From the NCBI GenBank assembly GCA_964442335.1, contig CAYTZI010000020.1, forward strand, positions 1-20,770: a stretch of 20,770 nucleotides of DNA. Reading direction: 5' to 3'. Below, piece after piece: positions 7,573-13,475 of the stretch. The stretch's first letter is position 1. Every line of letters starts with the position of its first letter. The notes beneath the pieces were generated by a model, which was given only the letters and a program-made list of their open reading frames with translations, made no database searches and was not told the DNA's origin. Position numbers and translations under genes: made by a program. The DNA comes from JBFYTX01 sp964442335 (GTDB lineage: Bacteria; Chloroflexota; Dehalococcoidia; Dehalococcoidales; RBG-16-60-22).

Positions 7573-7665
7573 TACTCCATTTCCCCTAGTTTTTCCCGAC
7601 GTTTATATAATGCACCCAAAAGAAGTGATAGGCAAGGGAATTTTGTCGCGTTCAGTATAATGAAC

Positions 7666-7850
7666 CTCACCCCCTGACCCCCTCTCCAGACTGGAGCATA
7701 AATTACAGGCATTAAGAAAATGTCTGGAGAGGGGGATGAATATGAGAGGGGGCTAGCGCCCCCTCTCGCTGCGCACTCCCTTTTACTGCGTCTGCTTTTT
7801 TGAAAATTTGTTGCCCTCACCCTTAGTCCCTCTCCCATAAAGGGAGAGGG
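7666..7850. repeat. Cluster of three GC-rich palindromic repeats
   Basis: Three perfect inverted repeats of CCCTCTCC-type sequence: 14-bp arms at 7678-7691 and 7722-7735 (30-nt loop); 10-bp arms at 7744-7753 and 7758-7767 (loop TAGC); 9-bp arms at 7828-7836 and 7842-7850 (loop ATAAA). The first is preceded by CTCACCCCCTGACCCCCTC, which recurs at 16970-16990 with one mismatch. These resemble the CCTCACCC...CCCTCTCCC palindromes dispersed in many bacterial genomes. They could form stable hairpins but lack T-tracts. Confidence 0.75.
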
Positions 7851-7867
7851 AGGGGGGAAAAAAGGCC

Positions 7868-7975
7868 GATAAGACACCGATGGTGCGAGGGCGGCTTGGG
7901 TGGGAAAAGATTAGAAGGAATAAAAAAGGATGAAGCGGGGTTGGAGGGCTGGATTCCGGCCTGCGCCGGAATGAC
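7868..7975 (+). repeat. Dispersed repeat copy A with GGATTCC...GGAATGAC tail
   Basis: The 73-bp unit 7868-7940 aligns without indels to 9392-9464 (about 58 of 73 identical by eye) and to 11582-11654. Shared core: GAGGGCGG, GGGTGGGAAAAGAT, GGAATAAA and AGGATG, ending GCGGGG. Right after it, 7949-7975 holds an inverted repeat built on GGATTCCGG and CCGGAATGAC, also present after copy B. No coding sense; open frames here are incidental. Confidence 0.8.
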
Positions 7976-8002
7976 AGAAAATCTGGGGCAGGTTTATCCT
8001 GT

Positions 8003-8031
8003 TTGCTCCGCGATTAGCAAGAATGTAGAAT
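8003..8031 (+). promoter_or_regulatory. Candidate promoter of sbcD
   Basis: TTGCTC (8003-8008) and TAGAAT (8026-8031) are 17 nt apart. The predicted start (about 8038) is within 2 nt of the sbcD ATG at 8040, so the mRNA would be leaderless. The -35 is weak (3 of 6). Confidence 0.45.
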
Positions 8032-8039
8032 AACACCAG

Positions 8040-9272
8040 ATGAGAATAATACATTTCGCCGATTTGCACCTGGGGGTGGAGAACTACGGTAAGACCGACC
8101 CCGCCACCGGCCTCTCCTCACGGATGGGCGATTTCCTGAAGTCTCTGGACGAGCTGGCAGACTACGCGCTGGAAAGCAGAGTCGACCTGGTAATCTTCTG
8201 CGGGGACGCCTACAAGACCCGCGAACCTACCCAGACCCAGCAGCGGGAGTTCGCCAGGCGCATCAACCGCATAGCAAGCAACAACATACCGGTATTCCTG
8301 CTCGTGGGTAACCACGACCTGCCCAACGCCATCGGCCGCGCTACCGCCACCGAGATTTTCGACACCCTCGCGGTAAAAAACGTCTACGTAGCCAGCAAGC
8401 CGGACATCTTCAAGATACCCACGGCAAGCGGCGCTATACAGATAGCGGCAATACCCTGGCTGAGGCGCAGCGCCCTTCTGAGCCGGGAAGATACGAAAAA
8501 CCTCAACCTGGAAGAAATTAACCGGAAGATGCAGGAAGCCCTGACGCAGGTCATCGCGGACAAGGCCGCCGGGCTGGACCCCGCCCTGCCCGCCATCCTC
8601 GCCGCCCACGTGCCAATTTCCGACGCCAGGGTGGGGAGGGGCTCGGAGAGATACATGGCGATAGGCCACGAGCCGGCGGTGCTCCTGAGCAATATCGCCA
8701 ATCCGGCCTACGACTACGTCGCCCTGGGGCACATCCACAAGCACCAGGTGTTGTCCGAGAAGCCGCCGGTGGTCTACTCCGGCAGCCTGGAAAGGGTGGA
8801 CTTCGGGGAGGAAAACGACGAAAAAGGGTTCTATGTAGTAGAGATAGTCCAGGGGGAGGGGGGGAAAAGGGAGGTATCGTACCAGTTTCATCCGGTCAGC
8901 GCCCGGCGTTTCCTCACCATCGAAATAAAGCTGGAGCCGGAGGAAGACAATCCGACGGCCGCCGTCCTGGCGGCGATAAACAGCCAGAGAGAGAATATCA
9001 GGGACGCCATAGTGAGGGTCAACATCAGCCTGCCGGCAGCGCTGGACGGGCAGGTACGCTACGGCGAAATCCATGAGGCGCTTAAAGAAGCGCACAACGC
9101 CGCCGTCAACCGCGATATAACGAGGGAGACGCGCGCCAGGCTGGGGAGCCGAACATCGGAGAACATAACGCCTCTGGAGGCCCTGAACGCCTGGCTGGAA
9201 ACGCAGAAGGTGGACCAGGAACGCCGGAAGATACTGCTGGAGTACGGGCAGAAGCTGATGGACAGCTATTAG
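8040..9272 (+). CDS. sbcD: DNA repair exonuclease subunit SbcD (Mre11 family)
   Basis: SbcD is the Mn-dependent nuclease half of the SbcCD/Mre11-Rad50 complex, which opens hairpins and processes DNA ends. The calcineurin-type phosphoesterase motifs are complete: Asp8 and His10 in DLHLG, Asp56 in GDA, Asn91-His92 in GNHD, His190, and His231/His233 in GHIH. The C-terminal 140 residues are the capping region. The length of 410 residues is normal. No Shine-Dalgarno precedes ATG 8040. Its ATPase partner sbcC is not downstream; the gene ends in repeats. The final codons and the TAG stop (9270-9272) run into the heptamer array at 9269, so the array may have set the present C-terminus (…MDSY). Confidence 0.93.
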   Translation: MRIIHFADLHLGVENYGKTDPATGLSSRMGDFLKSLDELADYALESRVDLVIFCGDAYKTREPTQTQQREFARRINRIASNNIPVFLLVGNHDLPNAIGRATATEIFDTLAVKNVYVASKPDIFKIPTASGAIQIAAIPWLRRSALLSREDTKNLNLEEINRKMQEALTQVIADKAAGLDPALPAILAAHVPISDARVGRGSERYMAIGHEPAVLLSNIANPAYDYVALGHIHKHQVLSEKPPVVYSGSLERVDFGEENDEKGFYVVEIVQGEGGKREVSYQFHPVSARRFLTIEIKLEPEEDNPTAAVLAAINSQRENIRDAIVRVNISLPAALDGQVRYGEIHEALKEAHNAAVNRDITRETRARLGSRTSENITPLEALNAWLETQKVDQERRKILLEYGQKLMDSY

Positions 9273-9317
9273 CTATTAGCTGTTAGCTATTAGCTATTAG
9301 CGGTTAGCGGTTAGCTG
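9269..9317 (+). repeat. Heptamer array 3 (TTAGCNN x7), overlapping the sbcD stop
   Basis: Seven contiguous units: TTAGCTA, TTAGCTG, TTAGCTA, TTAGCTA, TTAGCGG, TTAGCGG, TTAGCTG. The TAG inside the first unit is the sbcD stop codon. It is the most regular of the three arrays, which suggests recent growth. Confidence 0.92.
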
Positions 9318-9349
9318 CCCCGCCCCGATATCCTTTGCCGGGCTCAGGA

Positions 9350-9531
9350 TGACCCTTCGACAAGCTCAGGGCGAGCGGACACAAGTAGTACGGTAAGAAG
9401 CTGATGAGACGAGGGCGGTTCGGGTGGGAAAAGATAAACAGGAATAAAGAAGGATGTGGCGGGGATGAAGTGATGAGTCTGGATTCCAGCCTGCCCCGGA
9501 ATGACCCTTCGACAAGGCTCAGGGTGAGCGG
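9350..9531 (+). repeat. Dispersed repeat copy B, flanked by CCCTTCGACAAG repeats
   Basis: The 73-bp unit 9392-9464 matches copy C in about 64 of 73 bases. It is followed at 9479-9505 by the GGATTCC...GGAATGAC inverted repeat also found after copy A. Near-identical direct repeats of about 28 bp (GACCCTTCGACAAG(G)CTCAGGG then GAGCGG) lie on both sides, at 9350-9377 and 9503-9531. The CCCTTCGACAAGCTCAGGG sequence is a widely dispersed bacterial intergenic repeat. The 320-bp space between sbcD and the glutaredoxin gene contains nothing but repeats. Confidence 0.8.
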
Positions 9532-9547
9532 GTGAGATTGCCGCGTC

Positions 9548-9585
9548 GTCCGCCCGAGGCGGACTCCTCGCAACGACACGAGGAG
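9548..9585. repeat. Two adjacent hairpins downstream of the glutaredoxin-PDZ gene
   Basis: GTCCGCC/GGCGGAC (9548-9554 and 9558-9564, loop CGA) is followed at once by CTCCTCG/CGAGGAG (9564-9570 and 9579-9585, 8-nt loop). They lie 8 nt past the stop of the minus-strand gene and could stabilise or end its mRNA, but there is no U-tract on that strand, so a classical terminator is not supported. The surrounding sequence resembles the dispersed GATTGC...CGCAA(C/T)GAC repeat also seen at 11660-11690. Confidence 0.5.
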
Positions 9586-9592
9586 CGGAAGC

Positions 9593-10120
9593 TTAAACGA
9601 TAATCTCCGATTTGCGGTTTTCCGTGCCACGCAGGAAGAGGACAGTTACAATATTGCCCGGCCTGAGTCCCTGGAGCGCTCTGGCCATATCATCTACGTT
9701 GCTGATACGCGACATATTCACCTGGGTAATGACATCGCCGGGCCTGAGACCGGTTCTTTCCCCCGGCGAGCCGGCAGCGACCTCCCCGACGATGGCCCCG
9801 AAAACGGGAATCTCACCGTGCTTCTGCGCCATCTTATCCGCATCGGCGATTTTAAGTCCAAAGCGGAGCGGCTTTTGCGTAGCGGCAGCGGCGACCAGCG
9901 CCTGAATCCGGGCGGAGTCGAAGCCGATAACAGCCTCGCCGTCAATGACCGTGACAGGCACGCCCATCTGGCCGGTAAGCTCGACCATCTCTTCCGCCGC
10001 CTCACGGTCGCGGGAGACATCAAGCTCGGTGTATTTTACGCCCAATCCGTCAAGAAGACTCTTTACCCGATGGCAATAGCCACAAGTAGGAGTCGTATAC
10101 ACCCTGACATCCATAGCCAT
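9593..10120 (-). CDS. Glutaredoxin-PDZ fusion protein
   Basis: A 175-residue two-domain protein. Residues 1-80 are a glutaredoxin/NrdH-like thioredoxin fold with the active site CGYC (Cys13, Cys16), the cis-proline in GVPV (Pro55) and the IGFD segment near 65. Residues 88-170 are a PDZ domain of the HtrA/RseP type, with FGAIVGEVAAGSPGERTGL, then RPGDVITQVN and a C-terminal VTVLFLRG strand. No signal peptide or membrane helix is seen, so it is probably cytoplasmic. A thiol oxidoreductase tethered to a peptide-binding PDZ domain could be directed to proteins with particular C-termini; that is inference. ATG 10120 is used, 8 nt after the upstream gene; ATG 10114 is possible. Confidence 0.88.
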   Translation of the reverse strand: MAMDVRVYTTPTCGYCHRVKSLLDGLGVKYTELDVSRDREAAEEMVELTGQMGVPVTVIDGEAVIGFDSARIQALVAAAATQKPLRFGLKIADADKMAQKHGEIPVFGAIVGEVAAGSPGERTGLRPGDVITQVNMSRISNVDDMARALQGLRPGNIVTVLFLRGTENRKSEIIV

Positions 10121-10128
10121 TTCCGGAA

Positions 10129-10374
10129 TCAGGACTCGCTTTCCTTCTCAATCTCGACATCGGGTAACCTGGGCAGGTCAAGCGGGCTGCTCCGGCGACG
10201 CATGGGGTTGATATCGGGAAACGCGTTCAGGAACTCTTTTTTCTCGTCACAGTACTTACATCTACCGATACTGGTCGGGCCGTTGGCGACCTCGATAACC
10301 CAGTAGTGATGGCACTTAACACCCGGCTTTTCCGCCGGTTTTTCTTCGGCTTTCGCTTTTACTCTCTGTTTCAT
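10129..10374 (-). CDS. Small Cys/His-motif protein, unknown function
   Basis: An 81-residue protein with a basic, Lys/Glu/Pro-rich N-terminus (residues 1-20), then CHHYWVIEVANGPTSIGRC with KYC three residues on. The C-HH...C-x2-C arrangement looks like a zinc knuckle. The C-terminal part is Pro/Arg-rich and ends acidic (EIEKESES). I use ATG 10374, 8 nt after GAGGG; a GTG at 10383 sits directly on that site and is unlikely. It is co-directional with the glutaredoxin-PDZ gene, 8 nt ahead of it, so the two form an operon. I associate CHHYW...GRCKYC proteins with Dehalococcoidia genomes but know no function. Confidence 0.75.
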   Translation of the reverse strand: MKQRVKAKAEEKPAEKPGVKCHHYWVIEVANGPTSIGRCKYCDEKKEFLNAFPDINPMRRRSSPLDLPRLPDVEIEKESES

Positions 10375-10399
10375 CTCACACACCCTCTACCATGCTTTA

Positions 10400-10405
10400 A
10401 TTCTA
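10400..10405 (-). promoter_or_regulatory. Candidate -10 element for the Cys/His protein-glutaredoxin operon
   Basis: TAGAAT on the minus strand, 25 nt before the ATG at 10374. No good -35 lies at 16-18 nt, so it may need an activator; the Crp/Fnr regulator encoded nearby is one candidate, by inference only. Confidence 0.35.
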
Positions 10406-10464
10406 GTTCAAACAGGCTTGAAATGTATGCGACTTTTATCCCAGCATCTCACTATGATAACGAA

Positions 10465-10486
10465 CAATTATGAAGCAATTATGAAG
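10465..10486. repeat. 11-bp perfect tandem duplication
   Basis: CAATTATGAAG occurs twice head to tail (10465-10475 and 10476-10486) in the intergenic space downstream of the ferredoxin gene. No function is evident. Confidence 0.85.
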
Positions 10487-10519
10487 AAAGAGAAGGAAGA
10501 AAGGGAAAGCTGCGGGAGC

Positions 10520-10732
10520 CTAACGACGGGGCTCTTCGATGACTATCTCGAAGGGACAGCTGATAGCGCTGTAAGGACATACCAGCTCGCACAGCGTGCA
10601 CCAGCCGCACTTATCAACGTCTTTCAAAACAACGGAGTTATCCTGCATCGCCAGGGCGCCGCAGGTGCAGACATCAACGCACAGACCACAACCCTGGCAT
10701 TTTTCCTGGTCGATTACCGGCGCTGCATTCAT
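10520..10732 (-). CDS. 2[4Fe-4S] ferredoxin-like protein
   Basis: A 70-residue electron carrier. Cys12, 15, 18 and 22 form the first CxxCxxCxxxC cluster motif and Cys42, 45, 48 and 52 the second. In the usual bacterial ferredoxin the cysteine after the third spacer precedes Pro; here the second motif has VCPYSAI but the first has VCTCGAL with Thr in place of Pro and an extra Cys24. Cys59 is also extra. A short charged tail (EIVIEEPRR) follows. The ATG at 10732 has only a weak purine stretch upstream. It lies 52 nt downstream of the Crp/Fnr gene in the same direction, so the two are probably cotranscribed. Confidence 0.92.
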   Translation of the reverse strand: MNAAPVIDQEKCQGCGLCVDVCTCGALAMQDNSVVLKDVDKCGWCTLCELVCPYSAISCPFEIVIEEPRR

Positions 10733-10784
10733 TTCAATACCATTCTCACGCTTTCATCAATGATTGTCTGCGACATTTCTCTCA

Positions 10785-11453
10785 CTATTCAACGCCGGCC
10801 AGATTCCTGAGCGCCTGCTGGTCGGCGATAACGATGCGGTTCCTCTCCATCTTGATAGTGCCCTCGTTCTCCAGGTTTTTCAGCGAACGGCCCACCATCT
10901 CGCGGGCGGTACCGATAACGGCGGCCATCTCCTGCTGCGTGAGGCGCGGGCTCTCCCCGCCGCTGTGGTCAGCGTACTCAAGCAGCATCTTGGCGACACG
11001 GCCAGTGACGCGGCGGAAAGAAAAATCCTCGACGAGGGCTATCAGCTCCTGCACCCGCCGGGAAAGCACCTGGATAACGTTCATGGCGACCTGCGCGTTT
11101 TCCCGGATGATGGCTTCCAGGTCTTTTTTCTTAATGCCGTTGAGCAGGACGGGGACCATGGCCTCGGCGCTGACCGGATTGAGCCCGCCGCCAAGGACGG
11201 GAACGTCGTTGAACGACTCCCCGGGCCGCGTGATATGGAAAATCTGCTCCTTGCCGTCGGCGGAGGTCTTGAAGACCTTGACGACGCCGGAGAAAACGAA
11301 ATAAAGGACGTCGGAGGGCTCGCCCTCGAAAGCGAGCGTCTCACCGCGGTCGGCCCTTTTCTCGAAGACGTATCTACGGACGGACTCCAGCGCCGCATCA
11401 TTCAGCCCGGCGAAGTAAGGCAGTTTTTTCAGAAAATCGACCTGTACAGCCAT
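10785..11453 (-). CDS. Crp/Fnr family transcriptional regulator
   Basis: A 222-residue regulator. Residues 8-125 form the cyclic-nucleotide-binding-like beta barrel (GETLAFEGEPSDVLYFVFSG; GESFNDVPVLGG). A long dimerisation helix follows at about 125-150. Residues 150-220 are the winged helix, with LTQQEMAAVIGTAREMVGRS containing the canonical recognition-helix Arg-Glu...Arg pattern. The barrel has FNDV where CRP has its cAMP phosphate loop, and no Fnr-type N-terminal cysteine cluster is present, so the effector is not cAMP or Fe-S by obvious criteria. Its promoter (11475-11503) is strong. The ferredoxin just downstream suggests a role in redox or energy metabolism, by inference. Confidence 0.93.
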   Translation of the reverse strand: MAVQVDFLKKLPYFAGLNDAALESVRRYVFEKRADRGETLAFEGEPSDVLYFVFSGVVKVFKTSADGKEQIFHITRPGESFNDVPVLGGGLNPVSAEAMVPVLLNGIKKKDLEAIIRENAQVAMNVIQVLSRRVQELIALVEDFSFRRVTGRVAKMLLEYADHSGGESPRLTQQEMAAVIGTAREMVGRSLKNLENEGTIKMERNRIVIADQQALRNLAGVE

Positions 11454-11474
11454 TTTACGGGATACTCCGTTGAC

Positions 11475-11503
11475 ATTATATCAAGTTGAGGGCTGACGGG
11501 CAA
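11475..11503 (-). promoter_or_regulatory. Sigma-70 type promoter of the Crp/Fnr gene
   Basis: On the minus strand TTGCCC (11503-11498) and a perfect TATAAT (11480-11475) are 17 nt apart. The start is predicted near 11468, 15 nt before the ATG, which leaves room for the GGAG at about 11466. Confidence 0.75.
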
Positions 11504-11526
11504 AGGGAATGATAATCCTCCTCTGC

Positions 11527-11695
11527 TCCCCCTTTATGAAAGGGGGACGATGCATCTTGATAGGGTGGGGTATAAAAGTCAGGTAAGAAGCTGATGGGGC
11601 GAGGGCGGTTCGGGTGGGAAAAGATAAGAATGAATAAAAGAGGATGGAGCGGGGGATACAGATTGCTTCGGGCTGCGCTCTCGCAATGACAGTCC
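11527..11695 (+). repeat. Palindrome plus dispersed repeat copy C
   Basis: TCCCCCTTT/AAAGGGGGA (11528-11547, loop AT(G)) is followed by the 73-bp dispersed unit at 11582-11654, then by GATTGCTTCGGGCTGCGCTC and TCGCAATGAC (11661-11690), a form of another widespread intergenic repeat. The order 73-bp unit then a second short repeat is the same as in copies A and B, but the second repeat differs. This fills the 243-bp space between the Crp/Fnr promoter and the response-regulator stop. Confidence 0.75.
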
Positions 11696-11696
11696 G

Positions 11697-12407
11697 CTAG
11701 CCGGCGCCGCGGAAGCAATAACCGACGCCGGGCTCGGTGAGGATATAGCGGGGAGAGGAGGGGTCGGGCTCTATCTTCTGGCGCAGGTGCGAAACGTAAA
11801 TCCGCACGTAGTCGACGTCGTCGATATACTCCCAGCCCCAGACCTTTTCCAGCACCTCCTGATGCGAAAGAACGCGATCGCTGTTTTCCACGAGAAGAGC
11901 GAGAAGCCGGAACTCGCGGGGCGTGAGCTTGAGCTTGTTACCGTTAACGGTGACCCTGCGCCCGGCGACATCCACGGTAAGATAATCGTTGCTGAAGCGG
12001 ACGTTCCTTTTATCCTTATTGCCTGAAGACGAATCCGAGCGGCGCAGGGCAGCCCGCACCCTCGCCAGGAGCTCCCGGTTGCCCACCGGCTTGGCCAGAT
12101 ACTCGTCGGCGCCGCACTCGAGGCCGCGGACGACATCGTCCTCCGAGCAGCGCTTGCCGGTCATCATGATAACGGGCGCGTCGGACACCTCACGAATCAG
12201 CCGGCATGTCTGCCAGCCATCGATTTCCGGCATCATGACATCCAGCAGAACGAGGTCCGGCCTGCGCTCGTAGAGAAGGCGCACCGCCTCCTGGCCGCTG
12301 GAGGCCTTGTAGACCTCAAAGCCCCTGCCCGCCAGGACCTGCTCGGCCAGCTTAAGCTGGGAAGGCTCATCGTCGACAACGAGTATCTTTCTGTTCATCG
12401 GGGTCAC
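11697..12407 (-). CDS. OmpR/PhoB-family response regulator
   Basis: A 236-residue two-domain regulator. The receiver domain (residues 5-120) has the acidic pair Asp12-Asp13, phosphoacceptor Asp56 (LLDVMMP), Thr83 and Lys106 (KPVG). The winged-helix effector domain (about 135-232) has LTPREFRLLALLVEN, WGWEYIDDVDYVRIYVSHLR and a GVGYCF wing. The start GTG 12407 overlaps the TGA of the upstream kinase fragment (GTGA) and has AGGA 6 nt upstream; ATG 12398 is the alternative. Coupling to the HisKA-only gene implies they act together, but that protein cannot by itself supply phosphate from ATP. Confidence 0.94.
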   Translation of the reverse strand: MTPMNRKILVVDDEPSQLKLAEQVLAGRGFEVYKASSGQEAVRLLYERRPDLVLLDVMMPEIDGWQTCRLIREVSDAPVIMMTGKRCSEDDVVRGLECGADEYLAKPVGNRELLARVRAALRRSDSSSGNKDKRNVRFSNDYLTVDVAGRRVTVNGNKLKLTPREFRLLALLVENSDRVLSHQEVLEKVWGWEYIDDVDYVRIYVSHLRQKIEPDPSSPRYILTEPGVGYCFRGAG

Positions 12408-12709
12408 TTGCCATCCTGAGAATTTTCAGACCGTTGGACGATATTACTCAAAAGAGCCTGCAGCCGCTTGCCGCTGGTCAGGACGTCGTTCAGATTGCGG
12501 CGCTGCTCTTCGTTTATTTTACCCGGCACCTCTTCGAGCATGAGCTCGGCGAAACCGATGATGATATAAAGCTGGTTGCGGATATCGTGGGACAGCCCGG
12601 AGATAGAGGCCGAATCGCCAGCGCCCTCCGCCGGCCACCGGCCGCGGGAAGAAGAGCGCTTCGCTCCCCCCTTAGTGAAATCGATACTGCGTTCCGCTTT
12701 GTATGCCAT
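12404..12709 (-). CDS. Histidine-kinase dimerisation domain only, no ATPase domain
   Basis: A 101-residue protein whose residues 36-92 match the HisKA dimerisation/phosphoacceptor helix pair. The H-box is GLSHDIRNQL with His41, and the second helix is EEQRRNLNDVLTSGKRLQAL. Residues 1-35 are Ser/Arg/Gly-rich. The stop at 12404 comes right after the helix pair, and no HATPase_c sequence (N, G1 or G2 boxes) exists in any frame downstream; instead the response regulator starts there. ATG 12709 is chosen: the frame is open upstream to 12769, but the promoter lies in that extension. No Shine-Dalgarno is present. It may be a phosphotransfer or phosphatase module, a dimerisation partner for another kinase, or a fixed remnant. 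Confidence 0.82.
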   Translation of the reverse strand: MAYKAERSIDFTKGGAKRSSSRGRWPAEGAGDSASISGLSHDIRNQLYIIIGFAELMLEEVPGKINEEQRRNLNDVLTSGKRLQALLSNIVQRSENSQDGK

Positions 12710-12717
12710 ATTGTACA

Positions 12718-12746
12718 ATATTAACACATTAAGTGACTGCTGGCAA
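12718..12746 (-). promoter_or_regulatory. Promoter of the HisKA-response regulator operon
   Basis: On the minus strand TTGCCA (12746-12741) and TAATAT (12723-12718) are 17 nt apart. The ATG at 12709 lies 8 nt after the -10, so the transcript would be leaderless or nearly so. Confidence 0.5.
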
Positions 12747-12826
12747 TAGCACAAACGCACAAAACGCAAAGAACGTAAAGCAAGGATTATACGGGGAGAA
12801 CACCGGAACAGAGGGCGAGGGAGGGG

Positions 12827-13042
12827 CTAGATATTTTTCAGATAACGCCGGATGCTTCTATCGAGGTAAGCGACGGCGATACCTTCGCGCTGGAAGAGGC
12901 GGGGGCCGCGAGAGCCGGAACGATAACACTTAATTTTACCACGGTCGCACCAGCGGCGTACGGTGGAGGGGTGTACATTAAAGATACGGGCGACATCGGT
13001 GGTGGTGAGCATAGCGCCCGGGGTTTTTTCTTTACGAGGCAC
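12827..13042 (-). CDS. MerR/excisionase-type helix-turn-helix protein
   Basis: A 71-residue DNA-binding protein. LTTTDVARIFNVHPSTVRRW (residues 12-31) is the helix-turn-helix, followed by a wing with CDRGKIKCYRSGSRGPRLFQ and a short C-terminal helix. This layout matches the excisionase/MerR-like single-domain family, which acts as transcription factors or directionality factors. GTG 13042 is used, one base after the stop of the upstream small gene; ATG 13012 is the alternative. No integrase or phage gene is near, so a transcriptional role is more likely than excision. Confidence 0.85.
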   Translation of the reverse strand: MPRKEKTPGAMLTTTDVARIFNVHPSTVRRWCDRGKIKCYRSGSRGPRLFQREGIAVAYLDRSIRRYLKNI

Positions 13043-13043
13043 T

Positions 13044-13241
13044 TTACCAGGCGCTCCCGGTAACGGGCACTGGCTTCAACTCGTGGCCGAACCAGTGATT
13101 AAAGACCGACCCTGCCGGGGCGTTTGCCATGATCTTCTCTTTAACATCGGCGTAATGTCCCTGGTACTCCGGAAGCTGCTCGCCGCGCTCGTCGAAGACC
13201 ATAACCATATCGTTTTTAATCCTGATAACCGTCTTAATCAA
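13044..13241 (-). CDS. Small conserved-type protein, unknown function
   Basis: A 65-residue protein, reading MIKTVIRIKNDMVMVFDERG and continuing with EQLPEYQGHYADVKEKI, then a segment with FNHWFGHEL. The start TTG 13241 is chosen because GGAGG lies 6 nt upstream; an in-frame TTG at 13256 precedes that site and is less likely. A strand (VIRIKNDMVMVFD) followed by a helix suggests a small alpha/beta fold. It is co-directional with and 1 nt before the helix-turn-helix gene, so they form an operon. I recognise the MVMVFDExGEQ...EYQG pattern from Dehalococcoidia proteins but not a function. Confidence 0.65.
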   Translation of the reverse strand: MIKTVIRIKNDMVMVFDERGEQLPEYQGHYADVKEKIMANAPAGSVFNHWFGHELKPVPVTGSAW

Positions 13242-13419
13242 GGCTTTCCTCCACAATATATAACGATTTTCTTACTCTATAGTAACCAAAAAATGCCAAC
13301 CAGGCATAAAATCGGCGTTAAAAAGTGTAAATAAAAGATAAATATTCGGGAAACGTCCGCGGCGGCCCGGGCAAGCTATCAGTCACTTCAAGGGAGAGAA
13401 GGCGTTTACAGAGTGTTTA

Positions 13420-13448
13420 TTGAAGTTAAGAAACCTATTCCTTATAAT
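13420..13448 (+). promoter_or_regulatory. Sigma-70 type promoter of the 259-residue protein gene
   Basis: TTGAAG (13420-13425) and a perfect TATAAT (13443-13448) are 17 nt apart. The start near 13455 leaves about 21 nt of leader with AAGGAG before ATG 13476, which fixes the gene start. Confidence 0.75.
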
Positions 13449-13475
13449 TATCTATGTAAGCAGGAAAAGGAGAAT

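Noticed and set aside
7572..7877. Minus-strand open frame across the palindrome cluster, and similar frames at 9304-9630 and 11476-11718
   Set aside because: They are made of dispersed repeats; the latter two share a peptide (FSHPNRPR) only because they share the 73-bp repeat, and none has a ribosome binding site.
7304..9317. CRISPR array from the regularly repeated TTAGCNN units
   Set aside because: The unit is 7 nt with no spacers and no cas genes nearby.
12827..13042. Excisionase of a prophage or integrative element
   Set aside because: Only the fold matches; there is no integrase, att-like repeat or tRNA nearby.
13413..13475. Upstream start for the 259-residue protein at 13413
   Set aside because: A TTGAAG/TATAAT promoter lies inside the extension, and ATG 13476 has AAGGAG at good spacing.
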